Part shown: piece by piece, positions 17,722-25,218 of the stretch | Position numbering within the stretch: the first letter of the stretch is position 1 | Layout of the letters: each line of letters opens with the position of its first letter | Assembly (NCBI GenBank): GCA_034437615.1 | Contig: DAOTTW010000321.1 | Span: 1 to 30,966, forward strand | Origin: DAOTTW01 sp034437615 | Lineage (GTDB): Bacteria; Chloroflexota; Anaerolineae; Aggregatilineales; Phototrophicaceae | DNA length: 30,966 nt | Direction: 5' to 3' | Notes under the pieces: model-generated | Told to the model about the DNA's origin: nothing | What the model saw: only the letters and a program-made list of their open reading frames with translations | The model's database searches: none | Made by a program: the position numbers and the translations under genes

Positions 17722-19527
17722 ATGGTGACACAAAAGCAAGCAATCCTTGTACCTGATTACCTGTCAGTGCGTGAATTGGCAGAGTTGATCGAGACCAGCC
17801 CCATTGATGTCATGAAGCGCCTGATTGCCAACGGCATCATGGCGACCATCAACCAGCAGATCGACTTCGAGACGGCGGCGCTGGTCATCGAGGAAATGGG
17901 CTACGAGGCACAATCTCAATCCGCCGTTGCCGCTGAAGAAGCCGAACAGAAACGCGCAGAAGAACTCACACGCAAATGGGAGCAGGTCTACAAGGGCGAA
18001 AAGGCCGATGACCTCAAGCAGCGTGCCCCCATTGTGACCATCCTCGGTCATGTCGATCATGGTAAAACCACCTTGCTCGATACCATCCGCAAAGCCAACG
18101 TTGCCGACGGCGAAGCTGGCGGCATCACACAGCACATCGGCGCGTACCGCGCCTCACACGACGGGCGCACCATCACCTTCCTGGATACACCAGGTCACGA
18201 GGCGTTCACAGCAATGCGTGCACGCGGCGCACAGGGCGCGGATATTGCGATTCTGGTCGTCGCAGCAGATGACGGTGTGATGCCGACGACGAAAGAAGCC
18301 CTCAACCATGCGCGTGCAGCCAATGTGCCGATTGTGGTGGCCATTACAAAGGTCGATAAGAATAACGCCAGCCCAGAACTCGTCATGCAGCAGTTGGCCG
18401 AACAGGGCGTCGTGTCGGATGCGTGGGACGGCGATACCATGATGGTCCCGGTTGCCGCACTCAAGGGTGAAGGCATTGACGACCTGCTAGAAGCCGTGCT
18501 GTTGGTCGCGGACGATAACGACTTCGTGGCCAATCCGAAGGGCACACCACGCGGCATCGTCATCGAATCCGAGGTCGATAAGTCACGCGGCACAATGGCG
18601 ACCCTGCTGGTGCTGAATGGCACGCTGAAGCGCGGTGATACCGTAATCGCAGGCACGAGCTATGGCCGCATCAAGGCCATGTACGACGAATACGGCAAGC
18701 AGCTAAAAGAAGCCGGACCCGCAACACCCGTCTCGGTGCTGGGCTTGAACGAACCGCCCCAACCCGGTGACCGCTTCGAGCGCATCAAAAACGACAAAGA
18801 GGCACGCCGCGTTGCCGATGAACGCCTTGATGAAGCGAAAGACCGCGCGCAAAGCAATCAGGTCAGCTTCTCCCTGGAGGATATGTTCAAGCAATTCCAG
18901 GCTGGCGAGAAGAAAGAACTGACGCTGGTCATCAAGGTCGATGTGCAGGGGTCGTTGCAGCCTGTTGTGGATTCGCTGATGGAGCTTTCCGGCAAGAACG
19001 AAGAGGGCATCGAAATTCGCATTCTGGATTCCGGCGTCGGCAACATCTCTGAAAATGACATCATGCTGGCCAACGCATCACAGGCTATTATCATCGGCTT
19101 TAACGTCAACGTGGACCCGGCGGCCCGCAACAACGCAGGCGTACACAACGTCGAAATCCGCTCCTACAATATCATCTACAAGCTGCTGGAAGACATCGAA
19201 ATGGCGCTGGAAGGCATGCTCGACCCGAAATACGAAACGCGCACCATCGGTCAGGCCGAAGTGCGTCAGCTATTCCGCATTTCGAAGATCGGCACCATCG
19301 CAGGCAGCTACATGCGCGAAGGCGAGGCACGCCGCAAGGCCAAAGCCCGCGTCATCCGCAATCAGAAGGTCATCGTAAACGAGGCCACCGTGAGTTCGCT
19401 CAAGCGCATGAATGACGATGTGGGTGAAGTGCGTGCAGGCTTTGAATTCGGCGTCGGGCTGGATGGCTTCAACGAGTTCCAGGAAGGCGACCTCATCGAA
19501 TTCTTCGTCGTGGAGCGCGTCAACTAA
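17722..19527 (+). CDS. infB: Translation initiation factor IF-2
   Basis: 601 residues from ATG 17722, chosen because GGAG lies 10 bases upstream (17708-17711); ATG 17692 has only the pyrimidine-rich CACCTCCGG before it. An IF2N domain (~1-60, ILVPDYLSVRELAELIETSP) is followed by a short charged linker and the GTPase domain: G1 GHVDHGKT (109-116), G2 GGITQHIGAY, G3 DTPGHE (155-160), G4 TKVD (209-212), G5 VAALKGEG. Domains II-IV follow (ILDSGVGNISENDIMLANAS). IF-2 delivers initiator tRNA and promotes subunit joining. The N-terminal part is short compared with E. coli or Bacillus. The G4 Asn is Thr and the usual G5 Ser is Ala, which is atypical but the rest of the GTPase core is intact. Confidence 0.97.
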   Translation: MVTQKQAILVPDYLSVRELAELIETSPIDVMKRLIANGIMATINQQIDFETAALVIEEMGYEAQSQSAVAAEEAEQKRAEELTRKWEQVYKGEKADDLKQRAPIVTILGHVDHGKTTLLDTIRKANVADGEAGGITQHIGAYRASHDGRTITFLDTPGHEAFTAMRARGAQGADIAILVVAADDGVMPTTKEALNHARAANVPIVVAITKVDKNNASPELVMQQLAEQGVVSDAWDGDTMMVPVAALKGEGIDDLLEAVLLVADDNDFVANPKGTPRGIVIESEVDKSRGTMATLLVLNGTLKRGDTVIAGTSYGRIKAMYDEYGKQLKEAGPATPVSVLGLNEPPQPGDRFERIKNDKEARRVADERLDEAKDRAQSNQVSFSLEDMFKQFQAGEKKELTLVIKVDVQGSLQPVVDSLMELSGKNEEGIEIRILDSGVGNISENDIMLANASQAIIIGFNVNVDPAARNNAGVHNVEIRSYNIIYKLLEDIEMALEGMLDPKYETRTIGQAEVRQLFRISKIGTIAGSYMREGEARRKAKARVIRNQKVIVNEATVSSLKRMNDDVGEVRAGFEFGVGLDGFNEFQEGDLIEFFVVERVN

Positions 19528-19558
19528 TGCATAACCCAATACAAACCAATATGCGCAG

Positions 19559-19607
19559 GGACACGGCTTGCCGTGTCCGCCATCTGCGGACGCCAAGAAT
19601 GGCGTAC
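19559..19607 (+). repeat. Pair of palindromic repeats downstream of infB
   Basis: A perfect 9-bp stem GGACACGGC/GCCGTGTCC with a 2-nt loop (19559-19578) is followed by GGACGCCA/TGGCGTAC (19588-19607, loop AGAA). The second is an inverted-orientation, slightly decayed copy of the stem at 9078-9097. The strong first stem, 31 bases after the infB stop, may reduce read-through. Confidence 0.7.
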
Positions 19608-19651
19608 CCACAAAGATCGTCTGAATTCGTTTCGATTTGTCCGCGAAGAAC

Positions 19652-19687
19652 ACAGAAAACGCAGAAAACGCAGAAAACGCAGAAAGC
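19652..19687 (+). repeat. 9-bp tandem repeat, four units
   Basis: Four consecutive units of (A/G)CAGAAAAC, the last ending AGC. No CRISPR-like spacers. It abuts the left end of the inverted-repeat element that starts at 19690. Confidence 0.85.
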
Positions 19688-19689
19688 AC

Positions 19690-19956
19690 GTAACGACTCA
19701 GCCCTCACCCCAGACCCCTCTTTTCAGGGGTAGGTATTTGGTTTTTCGTTGTTCCTGTGTGGCGGACGCACCAGTGGCGCGTCCCTACGGACCTGTTGTG
19801 AATGATTGCGACCCTGTAGGGACAGGGCACTGACCTGTCCGGGGCGGCGCAAGCTGCCATAAAATACAGTCAATCATGAAAAACCTACCCTTGAGAAGGG
19901 GGATTGAGGGGGTGAGGGCCAATTTGCAGGAAAAACATGCCTGCCTGAGTCGTTAC
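19690..19956. mobile_element. MITE-like element with 12-bp terminal inverted repeats (copy A, nested)
   Basis: Perfect terminal inverted repeats GTAACGACTCAG (19690-19701) and CTGAGTCGTTAC (19945-19956) bound a 267-bp non-coding element. Subterminal CCCTCACCCC and GGGGGTGAGGG also pair. The middle holds a GTAGGGAC palindrome doublet (19764-19840) and a 60-base stretch (19831-19890) that recurs inverted at 24926-24985 with one mismatch. No transposase. With the repeats at 19559-19687 it fills the 463-base gap between infB and rbfA, where no gene is seen. Confidence 0.75.
19764..19840 (+). repeat. GTAGGGAC inverted doublet nested in the TIR element
   Basis: A reverse unit GGACGC...GCGTCCCTAC (19764-19788) faces a forward unit GTAGGGACAGG...CCTGTCC (19816-19840), 27 bases apart. 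Same arrangement as 9028-9097 and 23624-23682. Confidence 0.7.
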
Positions 19957-19990
19957 GCGACTGATACTCGCATGGTAAGAAAGGCCATCA

Positions 19991-20461
19991 ATGTCGATCA
20001 AACAAGGGCGCATGGAAGAACGCATCCGCGCTATCTTAAGCGATTTACTGCTGCGCGAAGTCTCCGACCCGCGTTTGCAAGGGGTGACGGTTACAGAGGT
20101 GTCGCTAGACGGCGAGCTGATGTTTGCGGATGTCTATGTGAATGCACTGGGCAATGAAGCACGGCAAGACGAGGTTATGCAGGCGCTGGGGCGTGCAAAT
20201 GGCTTCCTACGCCGTGAAGTCGGCAAGCGCGTCCGCACACGCAACACCCCCGAACTGCACTTCCACTGGGATGAAACACTTGAACACGCCGAGCACATCA
20301 ACCAACTGCTGGATAGCCTGGACATCCCGCCAGCAGAACCAGAGCCAGAGCCAGACGCAGCCCATACAGCAGACGCAGCCCATACAACAGAAGAAACCCA
20401 TACAGCAGAAGAAACCCATACAGTAGAAAGCAGCCGCGCTGACGATGACATCACCACCTGA
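19991..20461 (+). CDS. rbfA: Ribosome-binding factor A with repeat tail
   Basis: 156 residues; ATG preceded by AAGAAAGG at seven bases. Residues 1-~112 are RbfA (RMEERIRAILSDLLLREVSD, then DPRLQGVTVTEVSLDGE, VYVNAL, RTRNTPELHFHWDETLEH), a KH-like 30S maturation factor needed for 16S rRNA 5' end processing and cold growth. Family members are usually 110-130 residues; the extra ~40 residues are Pro/Glu-rich then four tandem six-residue units of the (D/E)(A/E)(A/T)HT(A/T/V) type, unusual and of unknown role. Its 3' end overlaps the next gene by 17 bases, implying translational coupling. It is separated from infB by mobile-like repeats although both belong to the same conserved cluster. Confidence 0.95.
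   Translation: MSIKQGRMEERIRAILSDLLLREVSDPRLQGVTVTEVSLDGELMFADVYVNALGNEARQDEVMQALGRANGFLRREVGKRVRTRNTPELHFHWDETLEHAEHINQLLDSLDIPPAEPEPEPDAAHTADAAHTTEETHTAEETHTVESSRADDDITT
20354..20425 (+). repeat. 18-bp tandem repeat inside rbfA
   Basis: Four 18-bp units, two of the GACGCAGCCCATACA type and two of the GAAGAAACCCATACA type, encode DAAHTA, DAAHTT, EETHTA and EETHTV at the C-terminus of RbfA. Confidence 0.85.
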
Positions 20462-21464
20462 AACACAAAAACGTCAAACACTGCCGATCTTACAATGGCA
20501 CGAAGCCACCGAAGCCCTCAACAACGCGCAACGCATTCTGATCGTGACGCATATCAACCCCGATGGCGATGCGATTGGCTCTATGTTAGGGCTTGGCAAC
20601 CAGTTACGGCATCGCGGCAAAGACGTAACGACAGCCGTCGATGCTGGCGTACCGGGTTATCTGGCGTTTTTGCCCGGTGCAGATGCCGTTGTCGCTGAGG
20701 TCACATCGGGTGATTGGGATTTGCTCATCACGACGGATGCTTCCGACGAAGCACGCATCGGTGAGGCCGGGGCCTATGGCATGGCGCACAGCCAGCAGAT
20801 TATCAACCTGGATCATCACGTGACGAATACGCAGTTCGGCGACATCCACCTGATTAACGGCGATGCTGTGTCTGCCACTGAAATCGTCTTCGATTGGTGG
20901 CGTCAGGCACAATATGCGATTAACCACGATGTCGCCCTGCCTCTGCTGACTGGATTGGTCACGGATACGCTGGGCTTCCGCACCAGCAGCGTCACAGCAA
21001 GCACGCTGGAAATCGCCCAACATCTGATACAAGCCGGGGCTTCGCTGAGCGCTGTCACCGCCCGCACGTTGGATTCACGCCCATATGAGGTGGTGCGCCT
21101 CTGGAAGCAGGCCCTACCATCTACACAGTTAGATGGCCAGGTGATCCATGCCACCGTGTCGCTCGTGGATGCAGAACAGGCGGGCCTTGACGAGACAACC
21201 GAAGCGGGCCTCGTGGGGTTCTTGATACGGGTCGAAGAAGCGCGTATCGCCATTGTCTTTAAGGAAAAGCCCGATAACACCGTAGAAATCAGTATGCGTG
21301 CCAAGCTCGGTTATGATGTGGCACAGGTCGCGTTTGAACTGGGTGGCGGTGGCCACAAGCAAGCCGCAGGCGCAAGCATCACAGGCAGCTTGAGCGAGGT
21401 CAAGCGCCGCGTGCTGCCCCTGTTGCATCAGGCCGTCAGCGCTGGCCAGTTGATTATCGAGTAA
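20445..21464 (+). CDS. DHH/DHHA1 phosphoesterase (NrnA-like oligoribonuclease / pAp phosphatase)
   Basis: 339 residues. Metal-site motifs are clear: THINPDGDAIGS (35-46, with His36, Asp40, Asp42), a conserved Asp in LLITTDASDE, the name motif LDHHVTN (122-128), and GLVTDTLGF. The C-terminal DHHA1 substrate domain carries GGGGHKQAAG (~299-308). NrnA-type enzymes degrade nano-RNAs to mononucleotides and dephosphorylate 3'-phosphoadenosine 5'-phosphate, using Mn ions. A gene of this type between rbfA and truB is a known arrangement in several phyla. The start lies inside the end of rbfA (17-base overlap) and the stop is two bases before truB, so the three are co-translated. A pAp or pGpG preference cannot be told from sequence alone. 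Confidence 0.93.
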   Translation: MTSPPETQKRQTLPILQWHEATEALNNAQRILIVTHINPDGDAIGSMLGLGNQLRHRGKDVTTAVDAGVPGYLAFLPGADAVVAEVTSGDWDLLITTDASDEARIGEAGAYGMAHSQQIINLDHHVTNTQFGDIHLINGDAVSATEIVFDWWRQAQYAINHDVALPLLTGLVTDTLGFRTSSVTASTLEIAQHLIQAGASLSAVTARTLDSRPYEVVRLWKQALPSTQLDGQVIHATVSLVDAEQAGLDETTEAGLVGFLIRVEEARIAIVFKEKPDNTVEISMRAKLGYDVAQVAFELGGGGHKQAAGASITGSLSEVKRRVLPLLHQAVSAGQLIIE

Positions 21465-21466
21465 CC

Positions 21467-22369
21467 ATGCTCAGCGGCTTCCTGAATATCGACAAACCGC
21501 TGCACCTGACCAGCCATGACGTTGTAGCCCGTGTGCGCCGCATCTATCGTCAGGCGGCAGGCGCTAAGAAGGTCGGGCACGCTGGCACCCTGGACCCACT
21601 CGCAACCGGGGTGCTGATCGTCTGCATTGGTCAGGCCACGCGCCTGAGCGATTACGTGATGCACCAGCAGAAACGTTATCAGGCACAGCTTCGGCTCGGC
21701 ATCAGCACTACCACCTACGATGCCGAAGGCGAAGCCACCGCCGAACACGACGCCGCAGCGCTTACACAGGCTGATCTAGAAGCTGTACTGCCACATTTTC
21801 GCGGGGAAATCCAGCAAGTGCCGCCTATGTACAGCGCCATCAAGCAAGGGGGCCGCAAATTGTATGATCTGGCACGGTCTGGCCAAACCGTCGCACGTCC
21901 GCCACGCTCGGTCAGCATCTACGCCTTGCAGATTCAGGCGTTCTCGTCGCCGCATGTGACGCTGGATGTGCTGTGCGGCTCCGGCACGTATATTCGCAGC
22001 CTTGCGCACGACATCGGTGAGCGTCTGGGCGTCGGCGCACATCTCAGCGGTCTGCGGCGCATCAGCAGCGGCGCGTTTAGCGTTGATGCAGCAATCGCGC
22101 TGGATGACCTGCTACAAGACGACGATTGGCAACGGCACGTCATCCCGCCGCGTGAGGCACTGCGCGATTACCACAGCATCAACCTGACCGATGCACAAGT
22201 GCAGGCCGTCCGGCAAGGCCAATTCATCGCCTATGACAGCGATACAGCCCCTAGCAGCGACCATGAAATCATGGCCTATACAGCGGAGGGGCATCTGCTG
22301 GCCATATTGGAAGCACGCGACTTACATGGCGAAACCGTCTGGAAGCCGCGCAAAGTCTTTCCGAAGTAG
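21467..22369 (+). CDS. truB: tRNA pseudouridine(55) synthase TruB
   Basis: 300 residues, the normal length. The N-terminal signature GFLNIDKPLHLTSHDVVARV is followed by GHAGTLDPLATGVL with the catalytic Asp43, then KRYQAQLRLGISTTTYDAEG, RGEIQQVPPMYSAIKQGG and CGSGTYIRSLAHDIGERLG, all TruB-conserved. The enzyme makes pseudouridine 55 in the T-loop of nearly all elongator tRNAs. The ATG is two bases after the preceding stop. The C-terminal ~80 residues form a PUA-like region (LTDAQVQAVRQGQFIA). No unusual feature. Confidence 0.97.
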   Translation: MLSGFLNIDKPLHLTSHDVVARVRRIYRQAAGAKKVGHAGTLDPLATGVLIVCIGQATRLSDYVMHQQKRYQAQLRLGISTTTYDAEGEATAEHDAAALTQADLEAVLPHFRGEIQQVPPMYSAIKQGGRKLYDLARSGQTVARPPRSVSIYALQIQAFSSPHVTLDVLCGSGTYIRSLAHDIGERLGVGAHLSGLRRISSGAFSVDAAIALDDLLQDDDWQRHVIPPREALRDYHSINLTDAQVQAVRQGQFIAYDSDTAPSSDHEIMAYTAEGHLLAILEARDLHGETVWKPRKVFPK

Positions 22370-22423
22370 TGCAATCGTACTCACGCCAAATCCACAGCCT
22401 ATACTATAGGGACTACATAACCC

Positions 22424-23359
22424 ATGCCACACGTCTATCGCCTGGAAGATGCCACAATCGAGCAACCGACCATCGTCACCATCGGCGTTTTTGACGGCGT
22501 GCATCGTGGCCATCAGGCGCTCATCCAACGGCTGATACAGGACGCCAGCGCCCACAACCGGCAAAGCGTCGTGCTGACCTTTCACCCGCATCCAGATGTG
22601 GTGCTGCGTGGCATCGAAGGCCGCTATTACCTGATGACGCCCGAACAGCGCGCCGATTTGCTGCTAAATATAGGGGTCGATTGGGTCGTGACACACCCCT
22701 TTAACGATGCCATCCGACAGGTTCGCGCAGCCGATTTTGTCGATCAGATGCAGCGCTACCTGAAGCTAGCCGAGGTGTGGGTCGGTGCGGATTTTGCGTT
22801 GGGCTATCAGCGCGAGGGCAACATCGCCTATTTAACGCAACGCGGGCAGGAAAAAGGCTTCAGCGTACAGGCCATCGAACTCGTCACGCAAAGCGCTAAC
22901 GGCCCCGTTATCAAAAGCAGCGCCATCCGTGACATGCTAGCACAGGGTCAGGTGGCGCAGGTCCGCGAGTGGCTTGGGCGTGCCTATAGCGTGCACGGCA
23001 CAGTCGTTCGTGGTGACCAGCGTGGGCGCACAATCGGCTTCCCAACGGCGAATCTTGATGTGTGGGCACAGCAGATTATCCCCGCCAACGGCGTCTATGC
23101 AGGTTGGGCCAGCGTCGATGAAACGCGCCATCAGGCTGTGACCAATATAGGTGTGCGCCCGACGTTTGCAGGCGACAAAATGGTGACGGTTGAAGCGCAT
23201 TTACTGGACTTTTCCGGGGACTTATACGGCAAGCAGTTGCGCCTGACTTTTGAGGCACGCCTGCGGGATGAGCGCAAATTTGACGGCATCGAAGCGCTCA
23301 AGGCCCAACTGCACAAGGACGTGCAAGCGGGCCGCGACTCCCTCAGGGGCGGGTCATGA
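22424..23359 (+). CDS. ribF: Bifunctional riboflavin kinase / FAD synthetase RibF
   Basis: 311 residues. The N-terminal FAD-synthetase nucleotidyltransferase domain shows TIGVFDGVHRGHQALI (HxGH-type site), VLTFHPHPDVVL and VGADFALGYQREGN. The C-terminal flavokinase domain has YSVHGTVVRGDQRGRTIGFP followed by TANL, then NGVYAGWASVD, TNIGVRPTF and LDFSGDLYGKQLRL. It converts riboflavin to FMN and then FAD. The last gene of the translation operon, 54 bases after truB, with only a weak AGGGA site; rpsO, often next, is not here. The FAD made would serve, among others, the flavoprotein at 25590, a loose link only. Confidence 0.97.
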   Translation: MPHVYRLEDATIEQPTIVTIGVFDGVHRGHQALIQRLIQDASAHNRQSVVLTFHPHPDVVLRGIEGRYYLMTPEQRADLLLNIGVDWVVTHPFNDAIRQVRAADFVDQMQRYLKLAEVWVGADFALGYQREGNIAYLTQRGQEKGFSVQAIELVTQSANGPVIKSSAIRDMLAQGQVAQVREWLGRAYSVHGTVVRGDQRGRTIGFPTANLDVWAQQIIPANGVYAGWASVDETRHQAVTNIGVRPTFAGDKMVTVEAHLLDFSGDLYGKQLRLTFEARLRDERKFDGIEALKAQLHKDVQAGRDSLRGGS

Positions 23360-23404
23360 CCGGCACGCGCCCGATTGGGCCTAACTCGACATTGTCGAAG
23401 TAGT

Positions 23405-23571
23405 GTGACTACTCAGCCCTCACCCCAAGCCTCTCTCCCGAACGTGCCTTCGGTACTGGGAGAGGGGCTTTAAACGGCTTGCTTCCCCCTCTCCTAGCCG
23501 CGTAGGGGCGGTTGGGAGAGGGGGATTGAGGGGCCAATTCGCGGGCAAAATATGCCTGGCTGAGTAGTTAC
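23405..23571. mobile_element. MITE-like element with 12-bp terminal inverted repeats (copy B)
   Basis: Ends GTGACTACTCAG (23405-23416) and CTGAGTAGTTAC (23560-23571) are inverted repeats with one mismatch. Inside are two nested stem-loops: CTCTCCC...GGGAGAG with an inner GTGCC/GGTAC, and CCCCCTCTCC...GGAGAGGGGG around a GCCGC core. The 167-bp element carries no coding. The first stem, followed by CTTT, may also stop transcription from ribF. Together with the palindromes at 23624-23682 it occupies the 344-base gap to the hydrolase gene. Confidence 0.75.
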
Positions 23572-23623
23572 GCTGACTTAGGCTTTTCCAGCTAAAAAAC
23601 AAGCGATGCGGCTGATGCCGCTC

Positions 23624-23682
23624 GGACACCCAGAAGGGTGTCCCTACAGGGCATTGTTCGTAGGGACACGGCAAACCGTGTC
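23624..23682 (+). repeat. GTAGGGAC inverted doublet (REPIN-like)
   Basis: A reverse unit with perfect stem GGACACCC/GGGTGTCC, loop AGAA (23624-23643), ending GTCCCTAC (23640-23647), faces a forward unit GTAGGGAC (23660-23667) with stem GACACGG/CCGTGTC (23665-23682). Only 12 bases separate the heads. It lies just past the 3' end of the minus-strand hydrolase gene and could terminate it. Confidence 0.75.
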
Positions 23683-23703
23683 AATTATTTTGTTGGGATG
23701 GCC

Positions 23704-24759
23704 TTACGCCTGTAGCCAGCGGTGCAGCGCCGCGTTAAATTCAGCGAATTTTTCCAGATACGGTGTGTGGGCGCAGTCCTCAAAGATGATTTCCTCATAG
23801 GTGCCGCCTGCTGCCTTATATTTTTCCAGCAGGGCGCGTATTTGGCTCACCATCGGCTGCGGCGGGAAAACCTCAGCGCCGGGGTAATTCGGTAGCGCCC
23901 CGACAGCCCCCAAACCGCCCATCTCGAACATAGAGGTATCGCTGACAATCATATCATCCGCACCGTGAATCCACAGCACGGGCGGCTTATGCGCCAGTTG
24001 CAGCAGGTGATCCGCTGATTTTGCGTATTTTGGGCTGAGCGCGTTGGCAACCCCCCACTGACCGGGCGCGACGTTGGGCCAATTGTTAGAGGGCGTCAGG
24101 TCGCCGGGATAATCTTTATCACCGATGTGTGCTGATAGCATCGACGCCAGCAAAGCCTCTTCGCGTTGCGGCTTGAAGGGTGGCTTCCAGTAGAAGTTAT
24201 TCATCACGAAGCGCGGCGTCCCCTGTTCTTCTGTTGTCACATTGTCGGCGATCATCTGCGCGAATTGTTGGTTGACGATGCCGCCGCCCGACCCTGCAAA
24301 ATCCGGCCAGGTGGGGGTACCGTCTGTGTCTTTGGTGCCGCCATAGCCATAAGGCGATCCCGGTGCAGCCTGCGTCACGCTCAGCACAGCATCGGGATAA
24401 TCCATCATGAAGCGCCACAGCACCGAACCGCCCATTGAATGCCCGACGAAGTGCGCTGTGTCGATATTCAGCGCGTCTAGCAGGGCTTTCAGGTCGTCGG
24501 CCAGCTCACCCATGCCGCGTGTGGCGTCGATTTTGGCGTTCGGGTCGGCGTCACCATAGCCGCGTTGATCGTAGGCGATGCCCCGGAAGCCATCCGGCAG
24601 CGCCAGCATGGTCTCTTCCCAATACGTAGCGCTAGAGAGGTTGCCATGCACGAAAACGACGGGTGTGCCGTCAGCGGGGCCACAGGTCAGCACGCGGCTG
24701 CTGATGCGTGCTGTGGTGATGCTTTGCGCGGTGATGCCATTCAGTGTTGCAATAACCAT
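23704..24759 (-). CDS. Alpha/beta hydrolase
   Basis: 351 residues on the minus strand; ATG at 24757-24759 with GGAGC eight bases upstream. Alpha/beta-hydrolase hallmarks: oxyanion His-Gly in VVFVHGN (34-40), DQRGYGDAD (64-72), nucleophile elbow GHSMGG (106-111, Ser108), acid in IHGADDMIVSD (Asp268 or Asp269), and His331 in DCAHTPYLEKF. No signal peptide is evident. The cap region (~135-235) is long and Trp/Pro/Gly-rich, as in some esterases, haloperoxidase-like hydrolases and lactonases; the substrate is unknown. It is a lone gene, opposite in strand to its neighbours and flanked on both sides by MITE-like elements, so it looks like an insertion between the translation operon and the arsR operon. 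Confidence 0.92.
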   Translation of the reverse strand: MVIATLNGITAQSITTARISSRVLTCGPADGTPVVFVHGNLSSATYWEETMLALPDGFRGIAYDQRGYGDADPNAKIDATRGMGELADDLKALLDALNIDTAHFVGHSMGGSVLWRFMMDYPDAVLSVTQAAPGSPYGYGGTKDTDGTPTWPDFAGSGGGIVNQQFAQMIADNVTTEEQGTPRFVMNNFYWKPPFKPQREEALLASMLSAHIGDKDYPGDLTPSNNWPNVAPGQWGVANALSPKYAKSADHLLQLAHKPPVLWIHGADDMIVSDTSMFEMGGLGAVGALPNYPGAEVFPPQPMVSQIRALLEKYKAAGGTYEEIIFEDCAHTPYLEKFAEFNAALHRWLQA

Positions 24760-24792
24760 TTTTCTGCTCCTATTAAGATGTTTTCTTTCGAT

Positions 24793-24985
24793 GTAACGAC
24801 TCAGCCCTCACCCCAAACCCCTCTCCCGAACGTGCCTTCGGCACTGGGAGAGGGGCTTTTTGCGGCCTGCTTCCCCCTCTCCTAGCCGCGTAGCGGCGGT
24901 TGGGAGAGGGGGATTGAGTTTTCAGGGGTAGGTTTTTCATGATTGACTGTATTTTATGGCGGCTTGCGCCGCCCCGGACAGGTCA
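24793..24985. mobile_element. MITE-like element, one end intact (copy C)
   Basis: The left end GTAACGACTCAG (24793-24804) and the same two stem-loop bodies as copy B are present: CCCCTCTCCC...GGGAGAGGGG with inner GTGCC/GGCAC, then CCCCCTCTCC...GGAGAGGGGG. After GGATTGAG the element switches into TTTTCAGGGGTAGG and then a 60-base stretch (24926-24985) that is the inverted copy of 19831-19890 (59/60). The right terminal repeat is missing. It is followed almost at once by copy D. Confidence 0.7.
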
Positions 24986-24988
24986 GTA

Positions 24989-25162
24989 GTGACTACTCAG
25001 CCCTCACCCCAAACCCCTCTCCCGAACGTGCCTTTGGCACTGGGAGAGGGGCTTTTAACAGCGTACCTCCCCCTCTCCTAGCCGCGTAGCGGCGGTCGGA
25101 AGAGGGGGAATGAGGGGGTGAGGGCCGAGTTGCGGGCAAAACATGCCTGCCTGAGTAGTTAC
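24989..25162. mobile_element. MITE-like element with 12-bp terminal inverted repeats (copy D)
   Basis: GTGACTACTCAG (24989-25000) and CTGAGTAGTTAC (25151-25162) bound 174 bases. The two internal stem-loops match copies B and C nearly base for base. Its right end lies 26 bases before the arsR -35 element. Copies C and D fill most of the 466-base divergent gap between the hydrolase and arsR; no gene is seen there. Confidence 0.78.
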
Positions 25163-25188
25163 TTATAAGCAGTTGTGGCGTTTGCCAC

Positions 25189-25218
25189 TTGACAGCCCCC
25201 ACAGCTTTATCGTAAAAT
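25189..25218 (+). promoter_or_regulatory. SigA-type promoter of the arsR operon
   Basis: Perfect -35 TTGACA (25189-25194), 18-base spacer, -10 TAAAAT (25213-25218). The expected transcription start at about 25225-25226 coincides with the ATG of the regulator gene. There is no Shine-Dalgarno sequence, so the transcript is predicted to be leaderless. Confidence 0.8.

Noticed and set aside
19652..19687. Possible CRISPR-like array
   Set aside because: Only 9-bp units in direct contact without unique spacers, and no cas genes; a simple tandem repeat.
23405..25162. Composite transposon
   Set aside because: No transposase or integrase and no target-site duplication that I can identify; only the weaker reading (flanking MITE-like copies) is kept.
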